Assembly (NCBI GenBank): GCA_029204225.1
Contig: CM055102.1
Coordinates: 51,490,039-51,554,038, forward strand
Length of the DNA stretch: 64,000 nucleotides
DNA from: Diphasiastrum complanatum
Taxonomy: Eukaryota; Streptophyta; Lycopodiopsida; Lycopodiales; Lycopodiaceae
Direction: 5' to 3'
The notes beneath the pieces were generated by a model that searched no databases, was not told the origin of the DNA, and saw only the letters and a list, made by a program, of their open reading frames with translations. A program made the translations under genes and the position numbers. This document shows, one piece after another, positions 34,134 through 44,359 of this stretch (positions within the stretch are counted from its first letter, which is position 1; every line of letters starts with the position of its first letter).

Positions 34134-34902
34134 TTTCGAGCTTCAACAAGAAGCCAGGAGTTTCCACAAGAAACTATTTCATGAATCTTTCACAAATCTT
34201 TCAAGTTGACTGCAAGACAAATTTCGTGAATCCTTCACGAATCTTTTTGAGTTGGTCACGAATAGAAATGTTTGGAATTCACGTTCGTTTCTTTCTCATC
34301 GATGCATGGTCGACAACATTATAGAAAAATAGAAACACATATGATTGTGGAGTCATGGAAAAGTATACTCAAGAGAGTCTAGCTAGCACAATTAACACCA
34401 ACCTAATCTGTTCTGAACTTGATTATTGTGGGACAATTCATGATATCTTGGAAGTTGGATTTAGGCAATTCAATTATTTCATAATTGATGTAAAATGATT
34501 AGTCATGATTAATGCACCCTTTTTGTGTTGATTAGTTGATCATTTATAAAGCTCAAGTAATAGTAACATAGATTTAAATACTAAAATCAATAATGTCTAT
34601 GGTAATAATTACAGGTCCTAACCACTCAGATCTCATATGGTGGAATGTGATTCAAGTTGCTGCTCATAGTAAAAGAATATTTGAGGATTAAAATGTCGTG
34701 CAAGACATGTGACCAACTATACTACTTGAACAAAATGCAGATAAATATGATATGTCTCCTAATCTATCAGAGGACATCGATGTGCTGCATTCTTTTCAAG
34801 AAAATGACAATGTTATTGATCATGATGTATCATCATTGGATGATTTGACATTGCACAATACACATCATGCTCAATCATTCATCTTGTTGTTACGATCGCC
34901 AT
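34134..34902. other. no recognisable gene
   Basis: The first 200 bp contain repeated TTCACGAATC / TTCGTGAATCC motifs like those in the copia LTRs. The remainder is AT-rich with no coding homology, up to the target site of the copia element at 34908. Confidence 0.45.
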
Positions 34903-34907
34903 CAACT

Positions 34908-35181
34908 AGTTAGAATTAAAGTAGAATCATTGTGCTACTGTAGTGTGGGTCCTATCAGTTGATAAGGATCAGTTGGCCTCGCCACGAGGCAAGTCGACGA
35001 GACACGCATCCCGCCAACGGCAACCTGGGTCATGCATAGGTTGCCTGAGTGAACAACTATATGTACAGTGTAATTTCATTTTGAGAAATACAGTTGCTAT
35101 GTGAGCTTGCTGTGGAGAGTGTTTTATATCTGTGTTACTGTGTAGCATGATCTGTGTTCCTGTTCGAAGCAAATTCTAAGT
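34908..35181 (+). repeat. 5' LTR (274 bp)
   Basis: Direct repeat of 39397-39670, bounded on the left by TSD CAACT and on the right by the PBS with no spacer. An 8-bp inverted repeat TTAGAATT/AATTCTAA lies two bases in from each end. Confidence 0.92.
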
Positions 35182-35194
35182 TGGTATCAGAGCC
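35182..35194 (+). promoter_or_regulatory. primer binding site
   Basis: TGGTATCAGAGCC, a perfect tRNA-Met-type PBS, directly adjoining the 5' LTR. Confidence 0.9.
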
Positions 35195-36461
35195 ATACAG
35201 GGAGTGCACATAGTACAACATTGCCGTTGAAGAGAGCTTCAGGAGAACTGTCTTCTGAGAGTTCGGGGCTTACGGCGGGATGAAGACGAAAGGAGAAACA
35301 CTGGTGCAGAGAGTTTGGCACACAGAAGCTTGGTGAGCTTGAGACTGTGTGAGGATTCAGAGACAAGGGTTGTCGGCTGAATCAGATCCTCAACAAATGG
35401 AATTTTGAAATTTCAAAGCAGGCTATTTGGTGTTTGCAGTCAGTGTGCATTCAATCGGACACCGTTTGACAAACGGATTGAAGCATTAGAGTTCTAGCAG
35501 TAGGGCGACCTCAGAGCAAGAGGATAGGCCTGTCAGAACACTATGAATTGGAAGCCAAGAAGATTTTTGTGTGAAAAACTCTGGTCTAGGGTTTGGGAGC
35601 ATAAAATCAGAGATTTATCTCTATTCTGAACCGTTTTGCAAGCTGTAAAAACACAGAGGAGGGCGCCCTAGCAATGCGAATCAAATCAAAGGAGGTCGTG
35701 GACAGCTGCGACCCAGAGAGAGAGAGATGGTTGAGGGATGCCATAGCTAGCAAGCTTGGAAGCTTGAAAGTGGAGAAGAGGCCGTAGGCAGTTCGCGCGA
35801 TGTGAAGGAGGGTGGCGACTCCGTGTATTAGAGTGTGTCATGGCTCCAAGGATGTGGTTTAATGCCCAAATGAAATCTAGATCGTTGGATCCACATACAA
35901 GATAATTAATGGTAGAGATGAGCTTCATGTGGGCCGTTGGATTGCTATAAGCCATTAGATGTTGAAGAAAAGGTCTTAAGGGGTCTTGAAGTGCATTCTG
36001 GCCTTCAACTTCTTTAAAAAATTTCATACTGAAACTGGAGTTGGGTCCCTTCACAAGTGAAGAGTGAAGTTTCTTCAAGGTGAAGAAACAGTTCAAAAAC
36101 AAGGAAAATCCCTATTTTTGGGTCCTTTGCCCATTTTGACCCAAACAAAAGGCTATAACCTCCAAATGAAGGGCACCCGGACTATACCTACAAGTACGGT
36201 ACATCAAAATAGAGTGGTTGCAGCGGAAAAAGTGTTCGGAGTGTGCCAAAAGTGATTTCACCATTCCACTGGGCACATAGTTGGAAGTTGACGACTGAGT
36301 GCATTTCGGAAGGCGACGCCGATTTGGCTTTCAAATTGGTGTAAAAGCGGTGAGTGGCCTGGTAAGGAAAAAAGTGTAGGTCATTATTTTCAACTTCTGA
36401 CATCACAATTGGCCTCGACATATGCTTTTAGCCTACGGCAGAAGTTTCAAGCAGTTTTGCG
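35195..36461 (+). other. untranslated leader of the copia element
   Basis: About 1.27 kb between PBS and gag ATG, with no coding homology on either strand. Long leaders are common in plant LTR elements. Short opposite-strand frames here are not genes. Confidence 0.7.
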
Positions 36462-37260
36462 ATGGCAAATATGGGAGAGTCCATTTTGAGTGAAAGTAGC
36501 AAATTGGACGGGATTTCCAACTATGCAGTGAAATTCAAAATGAAAAACATACTGATGGAGAAAGACGTGTGGGAAGTCGTCACAGGTGATGAGAAAAGAT
36601 CGCCAAATGAAGCTGACATCAAAGTGTTCAACAAAAAGATGAGGAAAGCTTTGACCTTCATTAACTTGTCAGTGAAGAATCACATCATTACCCACATTTG
36701 TGATGTTGTTACACCCAGACAGGCATGAGATGTGCTAAAGGAGCAGTTTGAGACGTCAAATTCATAAAGAATCATGTTTATGAAGTCAAAGCTAAATAGT
36801 GCCCGAATGGAACAAGGAGAGCACATTCAGAAGTACATGACTAGAATCAAGACAATGAGGGATGAACTGCATTCTATTGGTGAGCGCATACGTGATGTGG
36901 AGCTGGTTCACAATGCATTGTGCAGCATCTTGATGCAGGAAGAGCAACGGCGAGAAATGGTGAAAGCTAGACGTCAAAATACTGACGACCAGGCACTTGT
37001 GACATGCCAAAAACAAGGCAAGGGCAAGGGCAAGAAGAAATCTAAGCAGCAATTTGCCAAGACTCAGGAGGATGAGGGATCTTCCAGTAAGACCAAGAAG
37101 AAAGACAAGTGCTTCCATTGTGGTAAAAAGGGCCATTGGAAGAGTGAATGTCATAAATTCCTGGCGGAACAAGGCAAGGGGAAACCAAAGCAAGCAGGTA
37201 ACCTTGTCAATGAGCATGAGATTGAAGACTCTAGCATTTCATATCTGCATTGTCATCTAA
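36462..37260 (+). pseudogene. copia Gag
   Basis: Particle protein of the element. It begins MANMGESILSESSKLDGISNYAVKFKMKNILMEKDVWEVVTG and reads 88 codons to a TGA at 36726. It continues in a shifted frame from 36774: FMKSKLNSARMEQGEHIQKYMTRIKTMRDEL, QNTDDQALVT, a long Lys/Gly linker, and the zinc knuckle CFHCGKKGHWKSEC near residues 114-127 of that piece, which would bind the RNA genome. Part of the middle (around 36900-36930) looks shortened: the expected LNSLP..Y..FV segment is replaced by a direct step into LMQEEQRRE. The Gag is therefore broken in at least two ways. Frame continues past the knuckle towards protease. Confidence 0.85.
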
Positions 37261-37275
37261 TCAAGATGATCAAGT

Positions 37276-38145
37276 GTGGTATACTGCTCGGGAGCCACAA
37301 GACACATGACAAGTAACAAGAATTGGTTCAGTAGCTTGAAAGTGTTGGATAATGGAACGTCCGTTTCACAAGCAAATGGTGAGGTGTGCAAGATCAAGGG
37401 GATAGGCACCGTTTCAATCCAACTACCTAATGGAAAAAGCAGGACAATTAGGGAGGTATTTTACGTACCAGGTATGAAGAAAAATCTACTTTCTGTTGGA
37501 GTCATTACTGATCAAAAGTTGAAAGTAGAATTTGCCCATGATCATTGCTTTGTGAAGGATGTGAACCAAAAGTTCAAAGTTATTGTGGATGGATTAGGAG
37601 CTCAATACAAAATTGTACAGGTTGAATGCTACAATCAAGGGGCAACATGGACTCGTATCGTCCATTCCATCGCAAACTGAGTTGTGGCATAAGAGGCTTT
37701 GTCACTTGAACTTGGGAAGCCCCAGTTTGATGAGGAGATTGGAGATGGTAACAAGATTGCCTACTATAGAAGACCACTTGAAATCGATGTGCGAATTATG
37801 TGTATATGGGAAGCAACATCAAGAGAAGTTCAATAAAGGTGGTGTTGCAAGAGCAAAGAACATCTTGGATTTAATCCACATAGATTTATGCGGGCCTATG
37901 AGGACCATGTCCTTAGGTAAAGCCTTCTATTTCATGACCTTTATTGATGATATGTCATGTAAGACGTGGATCTACTTCTTGAAGAAGAAATCAGATGCAT
38001 TTGACAATCTCAAGAGCTTCAAAGCATTGGTCGAAAATCAGACAAGTAGGAAGATCAAAGTCCTAAGATCAGATAGTGGAGGTGAGTACAAGTCTAATGA
38101 CTTCAATGATCTTTGTGATCAATGTGGGATTGTCTACTTGTTGCT
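37276..38145 (+). pseudogene. copia protease and truncated integrase
   Basis: The frame from 37276 holds the protease region. VYCSGATRHMTSNKNWF is where the catalytic DSGA would be, but its Asp has become Cys, so it should be inactive. IKGIGTVSIQLPNGKSRTI and FYVPGMKKNLLSVG follow. In a second frame (37613-38149) GAG_pre-integrase reads ELWHKRLCHLNLGSPSL and MCELCVYGKQHQ (HHCC zinc site), then LIHIDLCGPMRTMSLGKAFYFMTFID (first catalytic Asp) and VLRSDSGGEYKSNDF (second Asp). At about 38130 the sequence switches to RT sequence, so the third catalytic residue and the whole integrase C-terminus are missing. Confidence 0.88.
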
Positions 38146-39302
38146 TTAGCTTCACATTTTGGTTGGCTTTTGCATCAGATGGATGTGAAATCTACTTTTC
38201 TAAATGGTGAGCTAGAAGAAGAGGTGTTCATGGATCAACCTGAAGGCTTTGTAACAAAGGGACAGGAAAATAAAGTATGTCGCTTCAAGAAAGCGCTTTA
38301 TGGTCTTAAACAGGCACCACATGCGTGGTATAGCAGGATTGATGCCTACTTTCATTCAAAGGGGATGGTGAGAACACATTTTGATCCAAAATCTATATGT
38401 CTTATGCTTTGATGGTATGGTTTATGTTGATGACCTGATTATTACGAGAAATAATCAAGAGATGATGGATATGATCAAGAAAGACCTCATGGAACAATTC
38501 GAGATGACAGATCTCAGCCTGATGCATTATTGCCTTGGAGTAGAGGTGTGGCAAAAAGGACACGAAGTGGGTTTAACACAGGTGAAGTATGTCAAAGAGT
38601 TGCTGCACAGGTTTAGGTTGCAAGATTGCAAATCAGTAAATACTCCTATTGAATCAGGTAAACAGCTTTCTAAGCTTGATGAGTCACAGTCATTTGATGC
38701 TACACTGTATAGGCAGTTAGTAGGGAGCTTGATTTACCTTACCATGACTAGACCAGATATATGCTATGTTGTTGGCATTGTAAGTCAGTTTATGGTAGCA
38801 CCTACGGAAATGCATTGGAAGGCAGCTAAACGCATTTTGCATTATGTAAAAGGCATCTCAAATTATGGCTTGATTTACAGGAAGCATGATGGTTTACCTG
38901 AGTTGTGTGGCTATGTGGACGCAGATTGGGGAGATGACTATGATGATCGTAGATCCATCACAGGGTATGTATTCCAATTTTGTTGTAGTTGCTTTTCCTG
39001 GTCTAGTAATAAGCAGAGTATAAAGCAATGTGTAGTGCAGCACAGGAAGCTATATGGTTGAGACAAATCTTGGAAGAAGTTGGCATGAAATAGAAAAATC
39101 CCACAACATTACATAGCGACAGTCAGAGTGGCATTCAGCTAGCAAAGAATCCAGTGTTCCATGCGAGAACTAAACACATTGAGATTCAGTATCACTTTAT
39201 ACGTGAGAGGCTACTGAGTCGTGAAATTCATGTTGTTCATTGTAGCACAGAAGAACAACTAGCTGATATTTTCACTAAGCCACTCAGTTGGAGAAAAGTT
39301 TA
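38122..39302 (+). pseudogene. copia reverse transcriptase and RNase H
   Basis: RT starts partway through the domain at LLVALASHFGWLLHQMDV and continues STFLNGELEEEVFMDQPEGF, ALYGLKQAPHAWY, a frame change near 38400, and the catalytic MVYVDDLIIT near 38425. The RT N-terminus (the usual KARLVAKGYxQ block) is lost with the internal deletion. RNase H follows: LYRQLVGSLIYLTMTRPDI, MHWKAAKRILHYVKG, GYVDADWGDDYDDRRSITGYVF, then a stop at 39059, HSDSQSGIQLAKNPVFHARTKHIEIQYHFIRE and ADIFTKPLS. The YVDD site and three of the RNase H acidic positions are visible, but the gene is broken by the frameshift and stops. Confidence 0.88.
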
Positions 39303-39396
39303 ATAAGTTGATATCAAAGCTTTCTGTACTTAAAGTTTGTTGACTTTAAAGCTATGTATATGACTGTATAAAAGTAGACTCTACTTTAAGGGAGAG

Positions 39397-39670
39397 AGTT
39401 AGAATTAAAGTAGAATCACTGTGCTACTGTACTGTGGGTCCTATCAGTTGAAAAGGATCAGTTGGCCTCGCCACGAGGCAAGTCGACAGGACACGCGTCC
39501 CACCAACGGCAACCTGGGTCATGCATGGGTTGCCTGAGTGAACAACTATATGTACAGTGTAATTTCATTTTGAGAAATACAGTTGCTATGTGAGCTTGCT
39601 GTGGAGAGTCTTTTCTGTCTGTGTTACTATGTAGCATGGTCTGTGTTCCTGTTCGAAGCAAATTCTAAGT
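39397..39670 (+). repeat. 3' LTR (274 bp)
   Basis: Direct repeat of 34908-35181, preceded by the polypurine tract AAGGGAGAG (39388-39396) and followed by TSD CAACT. Confidence 0.92.
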
Positions 39671-39675
39671 CAACT

Positions 39676-40813
39676 CGTGAAAATCAGCTCTTAAATAATG
39701 AGATCATATGAGATATCTAAGTAGAGTTAGAGATAGACTCATTTAGCTTGGCGGATTTGTCAAATGATATTTGAACAAATGAAATCAATATTGATGCAAT
39801 AGCAAATGAACAAATGATACACAATATCAATAAACTGCAACCTACAATATTGATAAAATTAATTGTTTTACTTTTTTATTTGATTGATTGGCATGACAAA
39901 AATATATATTATGTGTGATGTTGAAAACATTTGATTGTGATATTGTTATATGGTATATTATCACATTATGGTGTTCACTTGTATATATGGCCCCTACTGT
40001 TGACTGGAAAATCAAATTCAATGTGTTGATAAGCATATATTCATAAGAACTTCATCTAATGAAAATCAATTATGTAATATGCTTGGGCTTATACCAAGGT
40101 CTGCATTTTTTCGTTAGTGCCAATATGTGACTCAAAATAATCATTGGAAAAAGATGCCTACAAGAATTATAACGAAATCGTTGTCCTTGTGCCCATTTCT
40201 TTGGCTATCTTTTGCAAAAAATGCTCCAAAATAGCATTGGGAAGCCTCCGACTTCTTGTGGTTCGATATTTACAATTGTGATGAATCTTCATCCAATATG
40301 CATTTGTTTACAACCTACAAAAGAGCCAACAAACTTATAAGCAATAGAAATTACCTTAAACATATATATCATATGAACTCGATCTCTAGATTCAATATTG
40401 AAAAAAAAAATCATGTTCTTTTTAGTAATAGAAGAGTTCTATATTTCCACCTCAAGAACTCACTCTAGAAAGCAAACTTACGTCAAAGCATTTCCAACAA
40501 GAGCCTAAAATATATTATTCTAATGTTAACAATGCAATTGAAATTCAACATGGTAATTTGGCAAACTAACAAAGGAAGTTACATGAAAATTCTAATCAGC
40601 TAGAAGCATAATGCACTTGGATGTCCCATTGTAAATGTTCCTCTAATTATGATATTACAATTTTTGCTACAAAACATTACAATAGTCAGTAACACTGTCT
40701 CAATTAATTTTGGACTTTCTCAAAATCCATTTTAAAAAATGGACAAGAGAATTTCAAGATGTTAATTTATCACAAAATAATCAAAACTTTGACAATGTTT
40801 GATACTTGTTTTT

Positions 40814-40816
<3 letters not shown>
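39676..40816. other. no recognisable gene
   Basis: AT-rich DNA with short frames only. It contains no LTR pair or domain that I can recognise. Confidence 0.5.

Positions 40817-40850
<34 letters not shown>
40817..40850. repeat. (AT)17 microsatellite
   Basis: Uninterrupted AT dinucleotides abutting the first GC-rich hairpin at 40851. Confidence 0.95.
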
Positions 40851-40852
<2 letters not shown>

Positions 40853-41069
40853 AGTCCCACCCGCCGCAGCGGGTGGAGCCTCCAAATTGTTTTATTTTTT
40901 TCAAATTAATTTTTTTTCTATGGAGGTTCCACCCGTCGTGGCGGGTGGAGCCCCAAAACAAATTTTTAAGAAAAAAAATTATTAATTTTTTTTAAATTAA
41001 TATTTTTTTTAATTATTAAAATTTTGCTTTTTATGGAGGCTCCACCCGCCGCAGCGGGTAGAGGCCCCC
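40851..41069. repeat. three GC-rich hairpins in a T-rich block
   Basis: Three imperfect copies of a GC-rich inverted repeat: 40851-40883, 40922-40954 and 41035-41069. Each has an arm like GGAGGCTCCACCCG, a 4-6-nt centre (CGCA or TCGTGG) and the reverse-complementary arm CGGGTGGAGCC. They are separated by T/A-rich spacers and follow an (AT)n tract. Changes in one arm are only partly matched in the other. No terminal inverted repeat or TSD around the whole block was found. Confidence 0.85.
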
Positions 41070-42277
41070 AATTTTTTTTTTTTAATGAGACCCCATGCCT
41101 CTGACTTTCCTAAAATATCAGACTTTTCTAAAATCCAAATGGACTTAAGAAATTTGGGTTGTAATGGTGAAAATGGTGCACATCATTATAGCATTTGTTT
41201 TCTTATGGACTATAATCAATAAAAAGATATTTGACAAGCTTAAATGCAATAATTTTAATTTCACACAACATTCATCATACACATGATAGCTCAAATTCTG
41301 TCTGACAGAGTTTCTACTGGCAAGGAATCTCGTGACTACAATCAGATAGGCAATGGCTTAGTCACAGATTTGGTTTTGTAGTATAGTGATGATGTGTCCC
41401 ACCTGTCAGTTGGCACACTTATGGCATGATTTCGATCCTTGATTGACAATGGAAGCTCATCTTGATTATAAGATCTGTCAGAGCTCGAATTACTACAATT
41501 CTACAAATTGTTTTAGTTCTTTCTTTATTTTTATAGATTGTGGATCATTCCTAATCTATTCTACTCCTACTGGAATCACAAGATAATCAACACAACTTCT
41601 AGCTAACCAAATGGGAATTCTACAAAGTGCTTGCTACAACTGTCACTCAACACTTGTAGCAAAAACTCCTCAAGGAGCCAGAAACCAGGAAACATCATAA
41701 CTCAGTGGAATGGTGGATCAATCTCCAAGTCTTGCACATCTACCTGATGCTAAACCCAAACCAATCCTTAAGAGAAAAAGCAACAACAAGCATATTCATA
41801 CATCAGTACCCAAACTAAATGCATGAAGATGGAGCATGGAAGGAAATGGAAGTAGAATGATCTTCAATTAACAAAGCAACAACATTTCAGTACATACACA
41901 TGCTATGAAACTCGTGGAGGAGGCTCCTATTTGTGCTTGCAAGAGGTGAACCACAATCTATAATTTTTTGAGTTCCACCTCTTGACTTACAAGTGAACCC
42001 CATTCTATAATCTTTTGGGTTCCACCTCTTACATGATAATAGGAGGCCTTTTTAAAAAAAAAACATAACTTAAGTTGAGAGGGTCTAAATTACTAGCTCC
42101 CGCATGGTTATCCATCTTTCGGGACTTACCATGGGGCTCACAGTATATGCACTTAGTGTATCACTAGTAATTCTCGTGTTCTCAAACTCGGCTCTCAACT
42201 TCATCTCCACTGGAAACCCTTTTTGGGTGATGAGGCATTGCATCAACACGTCAGGGGCATGGCATCAGCTAACAATT
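41070..42277. other. no recognisable gene
   Basis: Non-coding as far as I can see, apart from the duplicated hairpin motif at 41941-42030. Its right edge is the 5' truncation point of the copia fragment at 42280. Confidence 0.5.
41941..42030. repeat. duplicated ~45-bp hairpin motif
   Basis: 41941-41983 and 41991-42030 are two versions of A-AG(AGG)TGAACC...TCTATAAT-TTTTG-GTTCCACCTCTT. Within each copy the ends are roughly reverse-complementary (AGGTGAAC against GTTCCACCT), so each could fold. Confidence 0.6.
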
Positions 42278-42279
42278 AT

Positions 42280-43616
42280 GTGCCAAGAAATTTGCTCAAA
42301 TCCATGGACTTGATTATGAAGAGACTTTTGCACCTGTGGCAAAGATGGTGAAAATAAAGATTCTTATATCTCTTGCTACCTATTTCAAGTGGAAGGTGTT
42401 CCAATTGGATGTTTCCAATGCATTTCTCAATGGATATCTTGAAGAGAAAATCTATATGGAATGACCTCAAGGATTCATCAAGGATGAATCAAAGGTGTGC
42501 TTGCTCTTCAAAAGTCTTTATGGACTCAAGCAAGCACCAAGATCTTGGTATGAAAGACTCATCTCTTTTCTTATCTCACTAGGATTCACTCTTAGTGACT
42601 ATGATCCTTCCATGTATATAAAGTTTGTTGCTGGTGATATTGTCATTCTTCTGATCTTTGTAGATGACATTATCCTTTTTGGAAGTAGTATCAAATTAGT
42701 TCATGAGACTAAAGTTGCACTTTGAAAAGAATTTAAGATGCAAGATCTAGGAGAGATTCATTATATCTTAGGCCTAGAGATTGACTTTCATGATGATTAT
42801 GCTTTTATTTGTCAATCTAGATATGCTCTTGCTATGTTGAAAAAATATCATATGGAAAGTTGTAAGGGCATTGATACACCAATGGAGCACATTGTAAAAC
42901 ATCCTTATAAAGGTGATGAAAGATCCTTTGAGGACATCACACTTTTTAGGAGTCTTATTGGCTCCTTGTTATGGCTTAACCATATCACTAGGCCCGACTT
43001 GAGCTATTGTGTGCCCAAGTTGAGCCAATCTATGCAAGATCCAAAGATCCAACATTGGAAGATGGCCAAGAGGGTCCTAAGGTATATATCTTCATCACAT
43101 GATTATGGTTTACTTTACAAGAGTGAAGATCTATCCATTATTGGCTACTCGGATTCGGACTTTGCAAGTGATAAGGTGGATCAAAAGTCCACAAGTGCAT
43201 ACAGTATCTTTTTTGAGGAAATCTCATATATTGGCTTTCCAAAAAGCAAGATACTATCTCTCTTTCTTCTTGTGAGGCCGAGTATAAAGCACTCACTACA
43301 TCAACAAAAGAAGTGCTTTGGATCAAGAGGATTTTATTGGAGCTAAAGTGCATCAAAGAGGAGGAGCTACCATTGATTTATTGTGATAATATCTCGACCC
43401 AAGCTCTTGCAAATAATCCAATTTTTCATGCAAGAAGCAAGCACATAGAAGTGGCAAACCACTTTGCAGGAGAGAAGCTTATTGGAGGAGAGATCCATTT
43501 GGAGCATATCGATTCATCTTCATGTATTGTCGATCTACTCAGCAAGCCTCTACTCAAGAGTTCCTTCATCAAACATAGATCCAATCTTGGAATGACTCCA
43601 AGATCCATGTTGTTTT
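42280..43616 (+). pseudogene. Ty1/copia reverse transcriptase and RNase H
   Basis: The coding match begins abruptly at CAKKFAQIHGLDYEETFAPVAKMV. It continues QLDVSNAFLNGYLEEKIYME (then a TGA), PQGFIKDES, LLFKSLYGLKQAPRSWYERL, and the catalytic site as FVDDIILFG near 42660 (the usual YVDD has Phe in the first position). RNase H follows: MQDLGEIHYILGLEIDF, SLIGSLLWLN, RPDLSYCV, GYSDSDFASDKVDQKSTSAY, a frame change near 43230, ALTTSTKEVLWIKRILLELKC, YCDNISTQALANNPIFHARSKHIEVANHF and VDLLSKPLLKSSFIKHRSNLG. Stops near 42464 and 42724 and the frameshift kill it. Gag, protease and integrase are absent. PPT and 3' LTR follow. The family is that of the outer nested element at 47.9-58.1 kb. Confidence 0.88.
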
Positions 43617-43633
43617 AGAGTATATATCTTTTT

Positions 43634-44351
43634 AGGAGGAGTGTGAAAATAATGAAAAGTTATCTATCATGGCTATAGGGGTCTGATAAGTGTTTGTGTA
43701 GGACTTTAATAGGGCCAAAATTGGCATAGAGGGCAAAATGGTCAATTTCACATGTAAAGCCACAATTTGGCCAAAAGAAATTTGTGATGCAAACTCGAGC
43801 TAGTTAGGCTTGTGACACTTGTGGAGATGTAATTTGATGAGTGATCAAGTCAAAGTGTTGGCAAAAGTCAAAGGGTCCAATCAGAATTGAGAAATCCATA
43901 TGAAGGGTCCAATAGAATTATAAGATGGATGCATCACTCATCCAATAGGATTAGAGAGGCTATGATTAGGGGTCCCATAGGAGGCAAGCATGTATTCCAC
44001 GAGTTTTATATGTACTCTCATTACCAATCATAATCTATGTGAGTTTTTGAGTCAATTTGAGAGCAATCAAGTTTTGTGTGTATTTCCTTCTCTCTCTACC
44101 CAAGGGTAAACTACTCTATTTTCTCTCTACCCAAAGAGAGGAGCTTAATTTGCCTTAGTTTTTTCATGATGTACTTTTCCCACGTGTGAAACTACTTTTG
44201 GTTATCAATCTATGCATCTATCTTTGCCTCTTTGCCTTAGATTTTGACATAGATCTTGGATTTCAATCTAGTGTTGATCTAAAGTGCAAAAGCTTTGCTT
44301 AGGAGATCATTCTCACACATTAGGGCATTCCCACATGTGTGAAATTTCACA
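43634..44351 (+). repeat. PPT and 3' LTR
   Basis: The polypurine tract AGGAGGAG (43634-43641) is followed by TGTGAAAAT at 43642, and the block ends AAATTTCACA at 44351, giving about 710 bp with TG..CA ends and near-inverted termini. Without a 5' LTR in the window the TSD cannot be checked. Confidence 0.7.
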
Positions 44352-44359
44352 CCAATTGC

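Larger units (their letters stand above)
34908..39670 (+). mobile_element. Ty1/copia element with paired LTRs and TSD
   Basis: Complete insertion of 4763 bp: LTRs 34908-35181 and 39397-39670 (274 bp each, 13 mismatches by my count), PBS 35182-35194, a 1.27-kb leader, gag-pol 36462-39302, and polypurine tract 39388-39396. CAACT is duplicated at 34903-34907 and 39671-39675. The LTR ends implied by this TSD are AGTTAGAATT and AATTCTAAGT rather than TG..CA. Pol carries a large internal deletion, several stops and frameshifts, so it is non-autonomous. Confidence 0.92.

Noticed and set aside
40851-41069. GC hairpins as a CRISPR-like array
   Set aside because: Only three diverged palindromes with unequal low-complexity spacers in plant DNA; no cas genes.
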